Assembly: GCF_047663525.1 (NCBI RefSeq)
Contig: NC_092602.1
Coordinates: 12,707,501 to 12,771,500 of the forward strand
Direction: 5' to 3'
Origin: Anas platyrhynchos
Taxonomy: Eukaryota > Chordata > Aves > Anseriformes > Anatidae
Length of the DNA: 64,000 nucleotides
Part shown: positions 25,001-33,600 of the stretch, piece after piece
How the letters are laid out: every line of letters begins with the position of its first letter
How positions within the stretch are numbered: the first letter of the stretch is position 1
Notes under the pieces: generated by a model
The model's input: only the letters and a program-made list of their open reading frames with translations
Told to the model about the DNA's origin: nothing
The model's database searches: none
Made by a program: the position numbers and the translations under genes

Positions 25001-27462
25001 CAGCTGAGAATTGTTTAACATTTCTTCAATGGTCAGACAGACATCCAGACATGGCTACAATGTAGAGCACTCCAAGAATAGCATGTACAAAACTGACCAC
25101 GAATAGCAGTTATCCACATAACACTTCAGAGTTATCCAAAAATAACTTGCATTAAAACTTTTATGTTCACAGTGAGCCAAATGCACCAATGAGGTTGAGT
25201 AAAACGCTCATGACATATAAGGCCTCATATTATTCATGCAATCGTAACATGAAGCTATCTTTACCAAGGTATAATAGTCACCAAGAGGACTGAACAAAGT
25301 TCAGTTGTAAAACTCTTGTTTTCATGATCCACTGGGTTTTTATTCAGAACTTATTTGGAGGGGGTGGAGGGGAGGTATTTACCTGCTTAATGGAGGACCA
25401 AAAACATTCAATTTCTCTAGCAGTAAAAGCAGCAATAGCCTTCAGCCGCTTCTCTTCTCTCTTTTTGCATGTTTCCTTATGAAGTGTCAGATCCTCATGG
25501 TAACGATACACGCTTACAATTAGCTGAACAAAGACATACAGTTATTTAAGTGTTCACTGTATGTATTCTACCTAATAAACGTGTTTCTAAAGAAAGAAAA
25601 AAATACAATCCCTTTACAGATACTCCCTAAATTTGCCTCTTCACTGTGAAAACAAAATTCATACACCCTCAGTGACTAAGTCCTAACCATGAAAATGCAG
25701 CCTATTCTTCCTACCCCCAACTCTTTTTCTAGTAGGAAATATCAAATTCACATTACTCTCTTGGCACTTATCATCTTCCATCTTCTTTCTTGAACGAAAT
25801 CTGCTGCCATCCACTGCATTTCTTCCAAAAGATAATCATGGTGTGATTTGAGTCGTGGGGCCTCTTGGAGTTTGGGCAGACGTTTCAGAGACCATAAACC
25901 TGCTTTCCTCAGTGTTGTTATTCGCCGCAGAATTTCATTTTCCTTCAAGTATGAACATCATTATTACTATTGCACAACACAAAAACATGACAGGCACTGC
26001 GAAAAGCGTTAAACAAATAACCAATACAAATGATTCTGCAGTCCTTGCAGATATTCTACACGGTCTGAAGTTGCACTTTATTAATATCTAATGAATAACC
26101 CATCTTTTGTAGATTTACATAAAGCTCTACGAGGAACTTTGCTATGGGGCAGTGTTACACTAAATCTATAGAGACGTCTGAGATGCACTGATACTCTCTC
26201 TCAAGAACTATTTTTTCCTCCTAAACTATAGTATCTCTAAACATCATCAGGAGAGCAGAGTTGATAGAGTGAGAATTTTCATAAAACTGAAATGCTCTGC
26301 CAAATGGCAGATGGACAGAATCCCCTAAAAAGTTCACATACAATTTAGTTGATGGCATTTTTATTAACACATGTAAGCATTCCGCAGCTGCTGGTGAGTA
26401 AGCACAGGCAATACAAATTCTCATTGTGATCCTCCTTTAATCTAAATATGTTCCATAAAATGTTAAAATAATTGATTCTATTTAATTAAATCTCCTTCTA
26501 GGATATCATCAGAAATACAAATTCTACTTCCCCAGAGAATCTGCCTGATTCCTTCTCACTCCTTTTCTTTCTTCAAGAAAAATTACGTAGCATGTCTGAA
26601 TCTCTAAAAGATGCAGGAGAGATACTGCTAGCTACTGAGCATTCTAAATTTAAATGAACACAAAGTTTTATTGTAAAGTGAGATTTAAGCAATTATATAG
26701 TTCAGTTGGGCAATTTGAAACAAATTATTAGTGCTTTGTGAAGTCCTCTGTAAAAAATAGTAAAACTATTTGCTCCTTTCTCCCAGGCTCAAGCAATGCT
26801 GTCACCCACAAAGTCTCAATACACAGGAAAACACTGCCTCACCGTGAGAGAGGTTAGCATGGTGCTCCCTCTTGCTGTAAATAAATACCAACGTACCTGC
26901 AACCTTGCACACACATCCTAAACTTACTCCACAACATGAAATTAATTTGATTCAACGAGAATCCATCAAAAGAATCTTTAAACTGAGAGTTGGGTAGCCA
27001 TCATGAATTGAAAAATAAATTAAAAAAAAAAAAAAACGTGTTTTATGGATGTAAAATTTCAAGAGAAAGCAGCAGCAGCAAAGTGCCAACAATTAATCTT
27101 GTCTAGACTTTCCCATAAGATGATGTTACCTTCTTCATTCTGAGGATGAAATTCCTTACTCAAAAAGAACAGTTTAATGATGCAGAACAGAGATCAGCAG
27201 CAACTTCAGTACATATAAAACAAGCATTAAAAGCCACATACAATATACTGTGCAAATCTGATACCCGTTGCTGTGGGGAAACTGGAGCTTGGGCCAGCTC
27301 ATGGTTCTTATCATGACCTGCTGGTCATACCTGCTGAAGAAATGTCAGGTTCCTGCTGCGTGAAGCAGGTGAGGAGCTATGCAGGCTTGGTGAATTTGGT
27401 TTGTTTTGCTCTCTGCTTCGCTCCTGGCTGATCTGTGGAGCCATGTGAGGAACAGGAAGCAT
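8105..27462 (-). CDS. EP400-like gene: diverged paralogue of helicase EP400, 30 coding exons, one internal TAG
   Basis: This is a SNF2-family protein homologous to the middle two-thirds of EP400. Coding exons in order of transcription: 27331-27462 (ATG), 25757-25942, 25383-25523, 24850-24928, 24053-24481, 23666-23799, 22766-22935, 22461-22635, 22234-22370, 21233-21419, 20153-20316, 18678-18847, 18004-18165, 17620-17675, 16874-17169, 16072-16274, 15739-15911, 14547-14743, 14146-14257, 13758-13910, 12903-12986, 12382-12510, 11902-11946, 11641-11794, 10893-11128, 10558-10728, 9957-10093, 9398-9473, 8753-8872 and 8105-8233. Every junction is GT/AG and every phase matches. The frame is open for 1,390 codons, then meets TAG at 10660-10662, then stays open for 187 more codons to a TGA at 8105-8107. 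Order of domains: HSA, ATPase lobe 1, insert, ATPase lobe 2, SANT, short Q-rich tail. Missing relative to EP400 are the N-terminal exon, acidic linker, most of the insert and the long Gln-rich C-terminus. Thirty undamaged exons argue against an old pseudogene; the TAG argues against a fully ordinary gene. Lineage and function are not known to me. Confidence 0.9.
9270..9305. repeat. A36 homopolymer tract
   Basis: An uninterrupted run of 36 A on the plus strand lies in the intron between EP400-like exons 8753-8872 and 9398-9473. I see no coding insert or target-site duplication attached to it, so a retroposed copy is not supported. Confidence 0.9.
10558..10728 (-). CDS. EP400-like SANT exon carrying an in-frame TAG
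   Basis: The 171-nt exon starts [20 protein letters not shown], matching AVKQLLELPLNLTIVSPAHT in EP400, then reads Val-Asn-TAG-Asp. Human EP400 has Pro-Asn-Trp-Asp here, so TGG has become TAG at 10660-10662. After the stop the frame continues with recognisable homology ([22 protein letters not shown]400 LVSDVVNSCSRIYRSSKQCR) to a clean donor GGAAAG|GTGAG. The stop lies 102 nt before the exon end with four exons to follow, so an unedited mRNA would be expected to trigger nonsense-mediated decay. Confidence 0.9.
10893..13910 (-). CDS. EP400-like region between ATPase and SANT (six exons)
   Basis: Exons 13758-13910, 12903-12986, 12382-12510, 11902-11946, 11641-11794 and 10893-11128. EP400 landmarks are [85 protein letters not shown] and [12 protein letters not shown], which is the start of the SANT/Myb-like domain. 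All are collinear with EP400, including the 45-nt microexon 11902-11946. The donor of the last exon is TTAAAA|GTAAG. Confidence 0.92.
14146..15911 (-). CDS. EP400-like ATPase lobe 2 (three exons)
   Basis: Exons 15739-15911, 14547-14743 and 14146-14257 encode the C-terminal helicase lobe. Motif IV reads [19 protein letters not shown] (EP400 RVLILSQMILMLDILEMFL). The motif V region is [20 protein letters not shown], where EP400 has a TTGINLVEADTVVFY core, so the Gly-Ile-Asn-Leu signature has drifted. Motif VI is [16 protein letters not shown] (EP400 EWCDRIGRCKDIHIYR), keeping both Arg positions. It then continues [12 protein letters not shown] as in EP400 (LVSGNSIEEKLL). Frame and splice sites are intact. 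Confidence 0.92.
16072..20316 (-). CDS. EP400-like inter-lobe insert (six exons)
   Basis: Exons 20153-20316, 18678-18847, 18004-18165, 17620-17675, 16874-17169 and 16072-16274 encode about 350 residues between the two ATPase lobes. Recognisable EP400 blocks: [78 protein letters not shown] and [19 protein letters not shown]. From memory the human insert is roughly 600 residues or more; the missing part is the Ala/Pro/Gln-rich sequence, replaced here by the 56-nt exon 17620-17675, which has no clear match. Confidence 0.9.
17177..17207. repeat. (AAAT)n microsatellite
   Basis: About seven to eight tandem AAAT units lie immediately intronic to the acceptor of the EP400-like exon at 16874-17169. 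On the transcript strand this is an ATTT-rich run that doubles as the acceptor's pyrimidine-rich tract. Confidence 0.85.
18848..20152 (-). other. EP400-like intron between exons 20153-20316 and 18678-18847
   Basis: A 1.3 kb intron. No exon-like homology to EP400 was found inside it; the small open frames on both strands lack family resemblance. The reading phase on either side joins correctly (Asn-Arg split codon), so no exon is missing. Confidence 0.6.
21233..23799 (-). CDS. EP400-like rest of ATPase lobe 1 (five exons)
   Basis: Exons 23666-23799, 22766-22935, 22461-22635, 22234-22370 and 21233-21419 follow EP400 collinearly. They contain NWGPILVIS (motif Ia region), RYLVLDERQ (motif II; EP400 has CLVIDEMQ), [25 protein letters not shown] (motif III; EP400 has LLLIDSPLHNTFLELW), [20 protein letters not shown] and [10 protein letters not shown]. 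Walker B Asp-Glu is kept, but the Met after it is Arg, and the Ser-Pro-Leu-His-Asn of motif III is lost. All five are undamaged in frame. Confidence 0.92.
24053..24481 (-). CDS. EP400-like ATPase motif I (Walker A) exon
   Basis: The 429-nt exon holds the homologues of EP400's 'AVAEAILPKGSA' block (here [12 protein letters not shown]), the Q-motif region [17 protein letters not shown], and Walker A as [12 protein letters not shown] at codons 300-311, then [11 protein letters not shown]. The DEAGLGKT form is typical of EP400, whereas SRCAP and INO80 have DEMGLGKT. A second good in-frame acceptor (TTTGTGCAG) sits at 24391/24392, so a variant 30 codons shorter is possible. Confidence 0.93.
24850..24928 (-). 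CDS. EP400-like post-HSA exon
   Basis: A 79-nt exon (acceptor TTTAG, donor AAAG|GTAAT) encodes [16 protein letters not shown] followed by a Ser/Lys-rich end, homologous to VVEIKLRVELEEKRKK of EP400. It ends in phase 1. In EP400 this is followed by a long Asp/Glu-rich linker; here the next exon follows without one. Confidence 0.9.
25383..25942 (-). CDS. EP400-like HSA domain (exons 25757-25942 and 25383-25523)
   Basis: Two exons encode codons 45-153. The first carries the HSA (helicase/SANT-associated) domain with near-invariant EP400 landmarks: [33 protein letters not shown] and DFVQERRWK. The second continues with a basic helix, [14 protein letters not shown], matching human [14 protein letters not shown]. 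In EP400 and related remodellers the HSA helix binds actin and actin-related proteins. Its strong conservation is the best sign that this paralogue was functional for a long time. The donor of the first exon is AAGAGA|GTAATG. Confidence 0.92.
25943..27330 (-). other. EP400-like intron upstream of the HSA exon
   Basis: About 1.4 kb without any recognisable exon. In EP400 several exons of disordered sequence lie between the N-terminal exon and the HSA domain; here only the 44-codon exon at 27331-27467 represents that region. An A-rich tract lies near 27022-27036. Confidence 0.6.
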
Positions 27463-27467
27463 TCCAC
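27331..27467 (-). CDS. EP400-like first coding exon (start codon)
   Basis: The acceptor is TTTGCAG at 27468/27467 and the donor CAGCAG|GTATGA. The first ATG of the open frame is at 27460-27462, in the context GGA ATG C, with G at -3. It encodes 44 residues: [18 protein letters not shown], then a Ser/Pro-rich stretch and LTFLQQ. This corresponds to the Ser/Gln-rich sequence just before the HSA domain of EP400. A start further upstream would need an upstream coding exon ending in phase 1, and I found none, so this ATG is preferred. Confidence 0.75.
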
Positions 27468-28300
27468 CTGCAAAGGAACTTTTACAAATCACCATTTCAG
27501 TAATTTTAACAGCAGAACATTAGAAACAAAACAGAAAGAAGCGACAATGCACGCTGTTACATAGATGGTCAAATCAACCTCCTAGCACCCCACCAGACAA
27601 TTACATACCTAAAAGCTGTGAAGATGCAAACGGATCAGCACGCTGGTCTAGAATGTATTTATCACCTCTTTAAACTGGCAACACAAAGATCTTTTAAAAT
27701 AACATCCTACGGAGAGGTGATAATGATGCAACCAATCTCCATCCAAGTATCAAATGACCAGAAAGGAGAAACTTGGTGCAACAACATCAATTAAAGGAAT
27801 GAACAAATTGGGCACAGAGGGTGCGGGCGTTAAGCCCAACGCATGGAAAATGAGACGCGCAGCACCGACAGTGCCAGGATCTCCTCCGGAGGGCTTTTAA
27901 GGCTTATAGTAATTGGTATTAGATATAATCTTACAATTACAGAAATTCTCATTAAAGCAATTATCTTTAATTACAAAACTAAAACCTTATATTCGATAGA
28001 AAATACTTTACGATAAATCATTAATATATATACGACTTATATGTGTTAAATGTTTTTTTTTTTCTTTTTTTTTCAAACCGTTACCCTGTCAAAAGTAATT
28101 CTGAAAGAAAATATTTAAAAATAGAGGCTGCTTCTGCACCTAGCAGCAAGAGCTGCCCGCCTGGGTGTAACGGGAAGCGACTTGAACATCATTTTTTTCT
28201 GTGAGGCAGGAGCGGTTGGTGCCGTGGGTACACGCGCAGTGCTTGTGTTGCACACAGTAACAGACGGCCGGGGCTGCTGGCATCTCGGCCCGTATGTGAG
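27468..28300 (-). other. EP400-like intron 1
   Basis: Sequence between the first coding exon and the CpG island. The part at about 27890-28080 is strikingly AT-rich, next to the GC-rich island. No coding exon was seen. Confidence 0.5.
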
Positions 28301-28880
28301 GGCTGCCTTGGAACTACAACGAAATCAGCCGCGGAAGAAGAGGAGGAGGAGGAGGAGGAGGAGGAGGAGGAGGAGGCCGCCCAGCGCCACCGCCTCCCCT
28401 CAGCGAGCGGCCGCGCGCTCCCGCGGCCCCGGCGGGCACGCGCCGGCCGCCTCCTCGCCCGCGGGCACGCGCGGCGGCTCCCCGCTCAGGAGCTCGGCGC
28501 GGGGCCGTACCACCGCCGCCCCACGGGGGGGCAGCACAGGGCGGTGCCACCTGCGGCATGAGGGGGGGGGAACGCGGCACATGCGCGGGGCGCCGCTAAT
28601 GGCGGCGGTGCCGGGAGCTGAGGGAGCCCCAAAGAGCCCTCAGGAACCCCAAAAAGCCTCAAAGAGCCCCAGATTGCCCCGGATCCCCTCGCTCCGGCAG
28701 CGGCCGGGCCGCTGGCCCCAAGCTGAGCGGGCACTGCCGTCAGCCCGCCGCCCCGCCGCCCTGACAGAGGCGAGCGCCCCACACACACCCCAGGGGGCAG
28801 CTTCAAAGCCTGAGTCGCTTCAGGGCCTTTGTGTATTTGTACGCACACCCCGAGCCACAAAGCCACTTACCCGCACTGAA
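28300..28880 (-). promoter_or_regulatory. CpG island, probable promoter of the EP400-like gene
   Basis: About 550 bp of GC- and CpG-rich DNA just beyond the PUS1 3' end and upstream of the first EP400-like coding exon. It includes a (GGA)n run and a GCGCATG NRF1-like motif near 28578-28586. A strong minus-strand donor, CGG|GTAAGTGG, lies at 28870/28871, so a non-coding first exon may sit at about 28871-28930, almost touching the PUS1 polyadenylation site. It cannot supply an in-frame start for the next exon because it leaves two bases, not one. A 244-codon plus-strand open frame (28182-28916) is an artefact of the GGA/GC composition. Confidence 0.6.
28335..28376. repeat. (GGA)n trinucleotide repeat in the CpG island
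   Basis: About 14 near-perfect AGG/GGA units. Neither strand's reading frame through it belongs to a recognisable protein. A purine-rich G-tract array of this kind can form non-B DNA near a promoter. Confidence 0.85.
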
Positions 28881-28959
28881 ACGGGAGCTCAAACACCCAG
28901 CTCACGGCCCCCATGAAACAGAACCACACGCGTTAACAGCAGGTAGGAAACACCCCGGG

Positions 28960-28965
28960 TTTATT
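28960..28965 (-). terminator. PUS1: Polyadenylation signal of PUS1
   Basis: AATAAA on the minus strand (TTTATT at 28960-28965). It is the only canonical hexamer I found between the PUS1 stop at 30675 and the CpG island of the next gene, so cleavage is expected near 28.94 kb and the 3' UTR is about 1.7 kb. This UTR includes an A27 tract at 29301-29327. Confidence 0.55.
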
Positions 28966-29300
28966 TTGTTTTCTCCACAGGCTACCAATAGAAATAACTG
29001 TTGATTTCAGCTGAGCCACTGGTGTCAGTTTTGATGCCTCTATTTTTTAGTAAATAAAGGCATTGTTCTCAGATTGAAAGGGATAGAAAGACAGAGCTTT
29101 GGACAGAAGACTAATACAGACTAGGTCGACAGTATGAGTTAGCAAGGGATGTGAAAAGAAAACCCAGGTAGAGTCCCTCTCCAGAACACTTACACTCCTG
29201 TCATTCCAAAACAGTCAGGCCTTCACATAAACAAAAAGCTCTGATTAAAATCCAGATGAAACAAGCAAATCCCTTTTCAAGGGACAGCTGTACTTTGGCC

Positions 29301-29327
29301 AAAAAAAAAAAAAAAAAAAAAAAAAAA
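29301..29327. repeat. A27 homopolymer in the PUS1 3' UTR
   Basis: An uninterrupted run of 27 A on the plus strand, which is poly(U) in the PUS1 transcript if the 3' UTR extends to 28.94 kb. No mobile element is recognisable around it. Confidence 0.85.
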
Positions 29328-30674
29328 TCCAGGAGGCATAAAATCAGAAGGCATGGAATGAAGGCGCAAAGAACCATCTCCTCTAAGAAGTAACTATCAT
29401 ACTCGGTATGGACCCCCAGTTTTGATGCACATCTTCAGGTGTGGGACTAGTCTGTATCCCAAGTTGACAGGACAGAAAGGAGAACTCCAGAGTATGTAGA
29501 TCTCGGAACACAGAAAATTAAAACAGTTTCCCAGAGGAAGACAACACTCAGACATGCTCTTCCCTTACCACTGATCACTGCACACTCCTCTACTCTGAGC
29601 AGCTTGATAGAAATTACGAATTCACACATACAAAGCAGATGCAGACTTGATTAAGCCCCGAGGAAGTCAGCACCATTCCTTTCACACATGCTAAGTTGGA
29701 TCAACCCAGAATCTAGCAGATGGCAAGCTAGTTTCCACTAGAAACAAATACTAAACCAGCAGCAACACATCTAGTGAGCCACCCCAGGGAACACTAGAAC
29801 TTTCATAGCTGCACGCTTTGAATTGCAGTCCCAGCAATTAATTTACATGTGTTCCTCACATCTCAACTGCACGCCTGTGAAACAACACCTCGGGCAGTGG
29901 ATGCCCAACTACGTACGTAGCTGCGGATCTACCTTCTTGAGCCTGCCCAAGCATGAGGACAATAAAGGGAGGATGACACCTTTCAAATAAAAGGTCTTAT
30001 CTTAAAATATGTGGTTCGTTCCATGTTCCAACATTAAGACCTCTCCCTGAGTAAGGAATCATTTCCTCTAGGCTTGCAAAGCTTTACAAAACATGGAAAG
30101 GTTGATTCAATAGCAAAAGAATTCATAGCAGTTAGCATGATAATGAACACGTGTTATTCGACAGGAAAGTCATGGATGACATGGAAGATAAAAGCTTAAA
30201 ATGATGTTTAGAGATCAGGTTAATTAAAGGTGAAAGGAAAATAAAAACTAAATTGAAAGTTCATGGAGTCATAATTTCATAATAATCATCAAAAAAGTAT
30301 ATTAAAATGGTTTTCCCCATCTTTATGTAAAGATTATACATATTTAAAATACTACTTCCAGGTAAACACGTAATAAAAATGTTATTCAAATAGCAATTAA
30401 GACATTCTGCATTACAAGAATCTTTTAGAAAGCTTCTTTCTTGTTACACTTTTTTCAAGTATACCAGGCAGGTGGATCAGTCAGTGGTACCAACAGCTTC
30501 TTTTACTCTTTCTACAGCACTGTTTTCCCCACTCAGTTTTTCCTGGGTATCCAGTTCTTGTGCTGCATGCACGCAAACCTCTGCTTTACTGGGTTCTTGG
30601 ACTAGGAAGGCCACTTGTTTGTAGACAAAGTGAGCTGCAGGCAGTAAGGGTCCCAGGTCCAGACGCTTATTGGT

Positions 30675-33600
30675 TCAGTCAGAATCATCACCACAACCAT
30701 CACTGCCTTCAAGATCGCTGCTGTTCTGAAATGGAAAATGGAAAACAGTTTGTCAGTATTTCATATATAGCCAGAGACGGACCTAAGTCAAAAGACACTG
30801 ACCATTGACTTTAAACCTCCCCAGAAGCATTGGAAAATGCAGCGAGATTTGCCAGTGTATGACTCTGCAGTCAAATCAGCCAGTGTTTCAAAGCATTCCT
30901 TCCTTCCTTCCTCCTTCCCTCAACTGCCCTATGCAAAAATCTGCATAAGTAACCCGATGTCTAATTCATTCCACCAACATCAAGACCGTGCAGACTGAAA
31001 AAATAAAAACATTTTATACTCCAGATGGCTGTCCTCTTCCACAGTCTGTTCATGGAAAACAAAAACATTAGTAAGGGAAGAGCCATTTTAACTTGCAGCT
31101 TCTGTTTGAAAACAACAATGGCTTCAATCATTACCTTTGAATTTTTGTTGTTAGCTTGCACCTCAGCAGCAGAAGAGTTGAAGTCATGGATGGAGAGGGT
31201 GCTTAGCCAGTTCATCATGGATTTCTCCTCCCTTTCTGTGTTAATAATAGTAGGATAGATATACTGCTCTTTGAAAACAGCAATCTTTTCCTCCTCCTCT
31301 GTCCACTCCAGAGGCTCATGCAGTCCATCATTTCCAAACCGTCTGTTGTACTTTTCAAAGTGTACCCTTTCCAAGACCAGACCGAGTCCGGGAGCTTTGG
31401 GGACATCTACTTTCTCCTCTCCCCAGCTGCGCTCTATGATAGATTCAGCAGCATAACCTTTCACGATAGCTATCACCAGCCCAATCATCTTCCTTATTTG
31501 GTGCATCATGAAACTCTGGCCTTTCACTTTGATCACTGCAAATTCGACGTTTTCCCGCACAAAGGGCTCTCCACAGTACATCTCCATTATGTACCGCTTG
31601 GCGCTGGGGTCCTTGGGTCCCTTCTGAGACGTGAAGTTGTGGAAGTTGTGTGTTCCTTTATAGCAAGCAAGCAGCTTGTTGACTCTTTCAAGGGTCTCGT
31701 TGTTCAGTCGATACGCCTCTTCTTGCACATCCTCGTCTTTATGGGCAAAGGTAAATGTTGGCAGCATGTAGGAGTAGGTTCTGGCATCACATTTGTTCTT
31801 GGAGTTGAATCCCCCAGTGACTCTCTTCAGCCCTTATTTTAAAAAGAGATGTTAAATTTCTGAATCAGTAGGCCATAACCCAATTGTGATTTCAACTTTA
31901 CCAACAAATGTATTTTTTTAAATAAAATGCAATTCAAATATACAAAGATTTATTTTATAGGACACTAATTTCAAAATAGCAGAAACATAGATTCTTGTTA
32001 AAACTAAACTGCTTTTGAGGAAAATTATAATAGTAAGGGAGAGACTTTGTGCAGGAGAAGGCTTCTCTTTGAAAAGTTTTCTTTGCCCATTCTGGCATCC
32101 TTACCCAGAATTCTGATGTGAGAAGGAAGATGGTTATTGATCTTTTCTAAGATGTCATCTATTAGCCTGACCTTTAGTGACACAATCTGTCCAGCTGCAG
32201 ACACACCCTATAAAAATCATAAAGCACATACACAGATAATTATGTACCTTGGAAGGTCTAGGATAGCACTTGAACTGAAATAGCTAAAGAACAAGTTTTT
32301 TGCACTGGTCATTTCAGGCTGCAGAAAGGCAAATGCAAGGTCACAGGCAGAAATCCAAGTGAGAGTACTCCTGGAAGACCTGCTGGTGTTGTACGGCCAC
32401 CCAGCACCTTAGCAATCTTAGAGAGCGTAATATTGCACTCCCTTTCCTGACATATCTCACTGTATTTGACTAGTAAGTAAAGCACCAGCAGAAAAGAAAT
32501 GACTTGTACATAAGATCAGCCATGAATTCCAGTTCAGACTTAGAATCCTGCTGTGGCAGGGTTGAAAATCAATGGTGATGCAGTTACATTTCCAAGCTCT
32601 GCATCAACCACGCAGCAAGAGCAGTGAGGAGCAGCAACAGGTTGGCAAGCTGGAGCAGATGAATGTGACAGCAATGCAAAGAGACACAGTGTAAGTATGA
32701 AGCACCAGCTTTACAAACACCATATAACCAGTATCTCACTCTTTCTAAATATTCGCTTTTTACTTAAATTTAGTAATGAATGAAGGCAGAAGTTTCAAGT
32801 AACATTCACTGCAAATAGGATTTGCTGTTGGATCTCATGCTAAACAATGCTTTACCAGGCAATCACAACAGCACTGGTGGGAACAGACCACATTTTATGA
32901 GAGCACAGGCCCTAACCAATGTACCTTATCTGTTCGAGCACACCGCTGAAAAGACATTTTCTTCATGTCTTCTCCATGGTTTTCTGGGATGCAGCCTGAC
33001 TGAACGAGGGCGGATACCAAGTCGTCTTCAATTGTCTTGAACTGTGAAGATCCCATATTCCTCTAGAAGAGAATATAAAATCAGAAAACAAATAGTAATA
33101 ACGGGGTAACTGTTCTGAAGAACATAATTGAAAAAATGTTAATTGAATATCACCATGCAATCTTTTTTAAATCTTCCCTTCATAACCCTAAATTATTTGC
33201 CAGTGCCTGCAACAGTAACAGCTGCTGTTCCAAACCTGGCCTCTGCAAATCGGGCTTCCAGAAATTAGTGGACTCTTTTGGTCAGGTAGCCCAAGCTGTT
33301 ACATAACTCAGACTACTGTTTGCTCCAGCAACTTCTGCACTAAACTTGTAGATGAACTATGACAGAAACATGCAACTCTACCTCAGGAAGGCTGCTTGGC
33401 ACACCCTCCAACACACACCACTTGGTGTGAACGCAGTAAAGCTGAAATGCACTTCTACAGACATGCCCATGCATGTTGTTCACTGCTGTTGAACAAAGCT
33501 ACTTTGCTGTGTAAGCATGAAAAATTCTTCTGTGTTCAACCATTACCAGTTATCCTGTAGAGCTTTTAAACTACACCTCAGGAATGTGTATAGAGCGTGC

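Noticed and set aside
8105-27462. EP400-like locus as a processed pseudogene
   Set aside because: It retains 29 introns with canonical splice sites and its own promoter-like island, so it cannot be retroposed.
8105-27462. EP400-like locus as SRCAP or INO80 rather than an EP400 copy
   Set aside because: The DEAGLGKT Walker A form, the [15 protein letters not shown] block, the CDRI-R motif VI and the EP400-specific insert blocks identify EP400.
28182-28916. 244-codon plus-strand open frame with a poly-Arg run
   Set aside because: Produced by the (GGA)n repeat and CpG-island composition; no family resemblance.
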